Position numbers and translations under genes: made by a program
Part shown: piece by piece, positions 13,459-14,567 of the stretch
How the letters are laid out: each line of letters begins with the position of its first letter
Position numbering within the stretch: position 1 is the stretch's first letter
NCBI GenBank assembly: GCA_029934695.1
Contig: JAOZLU010000116.1
Coordinates: forward strand, 1-14,567
DNA from: Desulfobacterales bacterium
Lineage (GTDB): Bacteria > Desulfobacterota > Desulfobacteria > Desulfobacterales > 4be13
Length of the DNA stretch: 14,567 nucleotides
Reading direction: 5' to 3'
The notes under the pieces: model-generated
The model's database searches: none
Told to the model about the DNA's origin: nothing
The model's input: only the letters and a program-made list of their open reading frames with translations

Positions 13459-13742
13459 TTTTTCCATTTCCCCCTGTCATATTCCGAATGGGTGAGGACA
13501 TGGCGGACATACACCTTGCCTCTGTTGAAATGCACTGATGCGATCAGACGGTATTTGTTCCCGCCGATGTCGAACACAATCAGATCCTCAACCTTGTCGG
13601 CACTCGGAAATGCCGACCGCAGATCATTAAAATTTGAAAACTCGCTGTTTTTCACAGCTTTGAACTAGCGGGAAAGGGAAGTCTCGCTGTCAGGATGCTT
13701 TTCCCAAAATTCTCGTAAGGCTTTCCGGCTGATTACATGCAT
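13455..13742 (-). pseudogene. higB: HigB-like toxin gene with in-frame TAG
   Basis: From ATG 13742 the frame reads M-H-V-I-S-R-K-A-L-R-E-F-W-E-K-H-P-D-S-E, a typical HigB start. TAG at 13667-13665 (codon 26) sits where relatives have tryptophan (TGG). The frame then continues with F-K-A-V-K-N-S-E-F-S-N-F and the HigB core: F-P-S-A-D-K-V, L-I-V-F-D-I-G-G-N-K-Y-R-L-I and V-R-H-V-L-T-H-S-E-Y-D. The rest of the gene is intact, so the nonsense change looks recent. HigB is a RelE-fold mRNA interferase. Without suppression it is silent. Confidence 0.85.
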
Positions 13743-13749
13743 ATATTAC

Positions 13750-13949
13750 TCCGATTCAGGAGAATTCCTCACGGTTTTCTCTCCCATGCCTTGCGGCATG
13801 AGGCTGCATTGTCCTCCGGGCTATCACACCCCGTCGTTACCAACGACGCATGTCGGAGTAAGAAACTGTCGGCGACACGACAGGTTGAACTCCCGTTTCT
13901 CATTGACGAGAAACGGAATCAGCAATACATCAGCGACTTCATGTCGCAC
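13750..13949 (-). mobile_element. probable group II intron 5' fragment
   Basis: On the minus strand the segment begins GTGCGAC (13949-13943), the usual 5' end of bacterial group II introns. It folds into a chain of perfect hairpins: GCGAC/GTCGC, CCGTTTCTC/GAGAAACGG (13916-13893), CTGTCG/CGACAG (13883-13866), AACGAC-type stem CGTCGTT/AACGACG (13848-13832) nested in CTCCG/CGGAG, and CATGCC/GGCATG (13800-13785). The blocks GTTGGTAACGAC and TAGCCCGGAGGACAATG resemble domain I of such introns, from recall rather than a search. No reverse transcriptase, domain V or 3' end is present before higB. The right-hand boundary near 13750 is approximate. It could also be another structured RNA. Confidence 0.5.
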
Positions 13950-13971
13950 CCGCTGGAATGAAGGGTTAGCA
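13950..13971 (-). repeat. attC-like half site
   Basis: TGCTAAC (13971-13965) followed by CCTTCATTCCAGCGG looks like the opening core and first arm of an attC site. It lies two bases after the stop of the preceding minus-strand frame. The second arm and closing core are not found; the intron-like segment starts instead. Confidence 0.4.
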
Positions 13972-13973
13972 AT

Positions 13974-14186
13974 TTATTTTTTTATATTTTCATCAATTTT
14001 TAGTTTGATTTTCTGAAGCAAATCTTCTATCTTCTTTTGCCGTTCATTTTCATAAATTGTGATATTACCCGATTCAAATATTAGTTTTTTAGAAATATCA
14101 ATACAGACATTAGAAACATAAAGAAGATCGTAAATTGGTGCTAAATAAATTTTGGGGATAAAGTGTTCATATTCATTTCTGTACAC
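13974..14186 (-). CDS. unrecognised small protein or fragment
   Basis: A 70-residue frame from GTG 14186, overlapping the end of the upstream antitoxin-like gene by 46 bases. It reads as E-H-F-I-P-K-I-Y-L-A-P-I-Y-D-L-L, then a hydrophobic and lysine-rich helical tail (K-I-E-D-L-L-Q-K-I-K-L-K-I-D-E-N). It is not a recognisable RelE/ParE toxin, which would be the usual partner in this position. It could be a small cassette gene or the C-terminal fragment of a larger protein. An attC-like core follows its stop. Confidence 0.4.
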   Translation of the reverse strand: MYRNEYEHFIPKIYLAPIYDLLYVSNVCIDISKKLIFESGNITIYENERQKKIEDLLQKIKLKIDENIKK

Positions 14187-14383
14187 CGTCCTTCCTCAAA
14201 GTCCCGGATCGCTTCCTCTGCCAGCGCATCAAGTCTGCCTGAGAGAACATCATCTTCAAACTGACTATCCCATGCGTCTGCATCGAATTCCTCAATAAAC
14301 CATCTCCGAAATATTGAAAGTTTTTCCCGGGACATTTTGCTTAGTACAGTTTTTATTTCCTCAATTTCCGCGACAGTGTCCAT
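14141..14383 (-). CDS. small antitoxin-like acidic protein
   Basis: An 80-residue acidic protein starting at ATG 14383. It has the pattern L-S-I-F-R-R-W-F-I-E-E-F-D-A-D-A-W-D, Q-F-E-D-D-V-L-S-G-R-L-D and L-A-E-E-A-I-R-D-F-E-E-G-R-C-T-E. Small proteins of this pattern commonly sit directly upstream of RelE/ParE-type toxins and act as antitoxins. They normally end shortly after C-T-E. Here ten further residues (M-N-M-N-T-L-S-P-K-F-I) follow, which suggests a changed 3' end or recombination at this point. No recognisable toxin follows. Confidence 0.6.
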   Translation of the reverse strand: MDTVAEIEEIKTVLSKMSREKLSIFRRWFIEEFDADAWDSQFEDDVLSGRLDALAEEAIRDFEEGRCTEMNMNTLSPKFI

Positions 14384-14418
14384 AGTATAACCTCAACACT
14401 TTTCATATTTGAGTTAAA

Positions 14419-14445
14419 GGGGGTCTGATGCCATAAGCGCACAAA
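14419..14445. repeat. hairpin repeat HP, truncated copy D
   Basis: GGGGTCTGATGCCATAAGC, followed by GCACA with one substitution, matches the conserved block of the HP repeat. It then merges into the 50-bp tandem repeat. As at the other copies, a minus-strand gene begins close by (ATG 14383). Confidence 0.6.
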
Positions 14446-14567
14446 TCCCAAATCCCAATGTCCAAATTCCAAATAAATCCCAAATCTCAAATAAATCCCA
14501 AATCCCAATGTCCAAATTCCAAATAAATCCCAAATCTCAAATAAATCCCAAATCTCAATGTTCAAAT
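14442..14567. repeat. 50-bp tandem repeat, at least 2.5 copies
   Basis: A period of exactly 50 bases: the block AATCCCAATG recurs at 14451 and 14501, and as AATCTCAATG at 14551. Each unit is itself built of short CCAAAT-type words (AAATCCCAAAT, AAATTCC). The array runs off the window. The open frame across it only reflects the repeat and is not a gene. Confidence 0.92.

Noticed and set aside
13665..13667. Pyrrolysine at the TAG in higB
   Set aside because: Relatives have tryptophan at this position, one base change from TAG, and no pyrrolysine context is visible.
14353..14565. 70-residue frame rich in F-G-I-W-D-L
   Set aside because: It is only the translation of the tandem repeat.
14442..14567. 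CRISPR array
   Set aside because: Units follow each other directly with a fixed 50-base period. There are no unique spacers and no cas genes.

Overview
The window looks like a chromosomal segment of an anaerobic, probably sulfate-reducing, Desulfobacterota-type bacterium. This is inferred from a selenocysteine-containing MvhD/FrhD protein next to a NuoE/NuoF/HoxU-like flavin oxidoreductase, and from the many toxin-antitoxin (TA) and small nuclease genes. Nearly every recognisable gene is on the minus strand, so gene order is described right to left.

Region 1 (about 1-3893) is an electron-transfer operon: mvhD (selenoprotein, TGA at 3837-3839), nuoE-like, nuoF/hndC-like and hoxU-like genes. 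A possible next gene runs off the left edge. The proteins should form a soluble NAD(P)H-linked diaphorase that passes electrons through MvhD to a partner outside the window, such as an Hdr-type enzyme or hydrogenase.

Region 2 (about 3900-8820) reads as a decaying integron-like cassette array without an integrase in view. Three palindromic attC-like sites (5356-5414, 6309-6369, 7754-7812) and one expanded site (4000-4272) lie just after the 3' ends of minus-strand genes: a PD-(D/E)XK nuclease-like gene, a small frameshifted gene, a frameshifted HNH endonuclease gene and a PIN toxin/antitoxin pair. In two cases the gene's stop codon lies inside the GCATAAC core. After three of the four sites comes the same leader sequence, of which two long copies and one short copy are present. 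A BrnT/BrnA pair is also here, with a partial copy of the brnA 3' end 1.7 kb away inside the expanded site.

Region 3 (about 8990-12050) is a three-gene ABC operon: ATPase, ABC-2 permease with a GldG-like extracytoplasmic domain, and an anchored protein with a DUF1080/LamG-like domain.

Region 4 (about 12060-14567) is a graveyard of TA and regulatory genes. It holds a response-regulator remnant joined to a truncated HepT, a collapsed PIN/antitoxin pair, a HigB toxin gene with an in-frame TAG followed by an intact HigA, a probable group II intron 5' fragment in another attC-like half site, and a small antitoxin-like gene. The window ends in a 50-bp tandem repeat. Several coding disruptions sit at homopolymer runs, so real decay and sequencing error both need to be considered.
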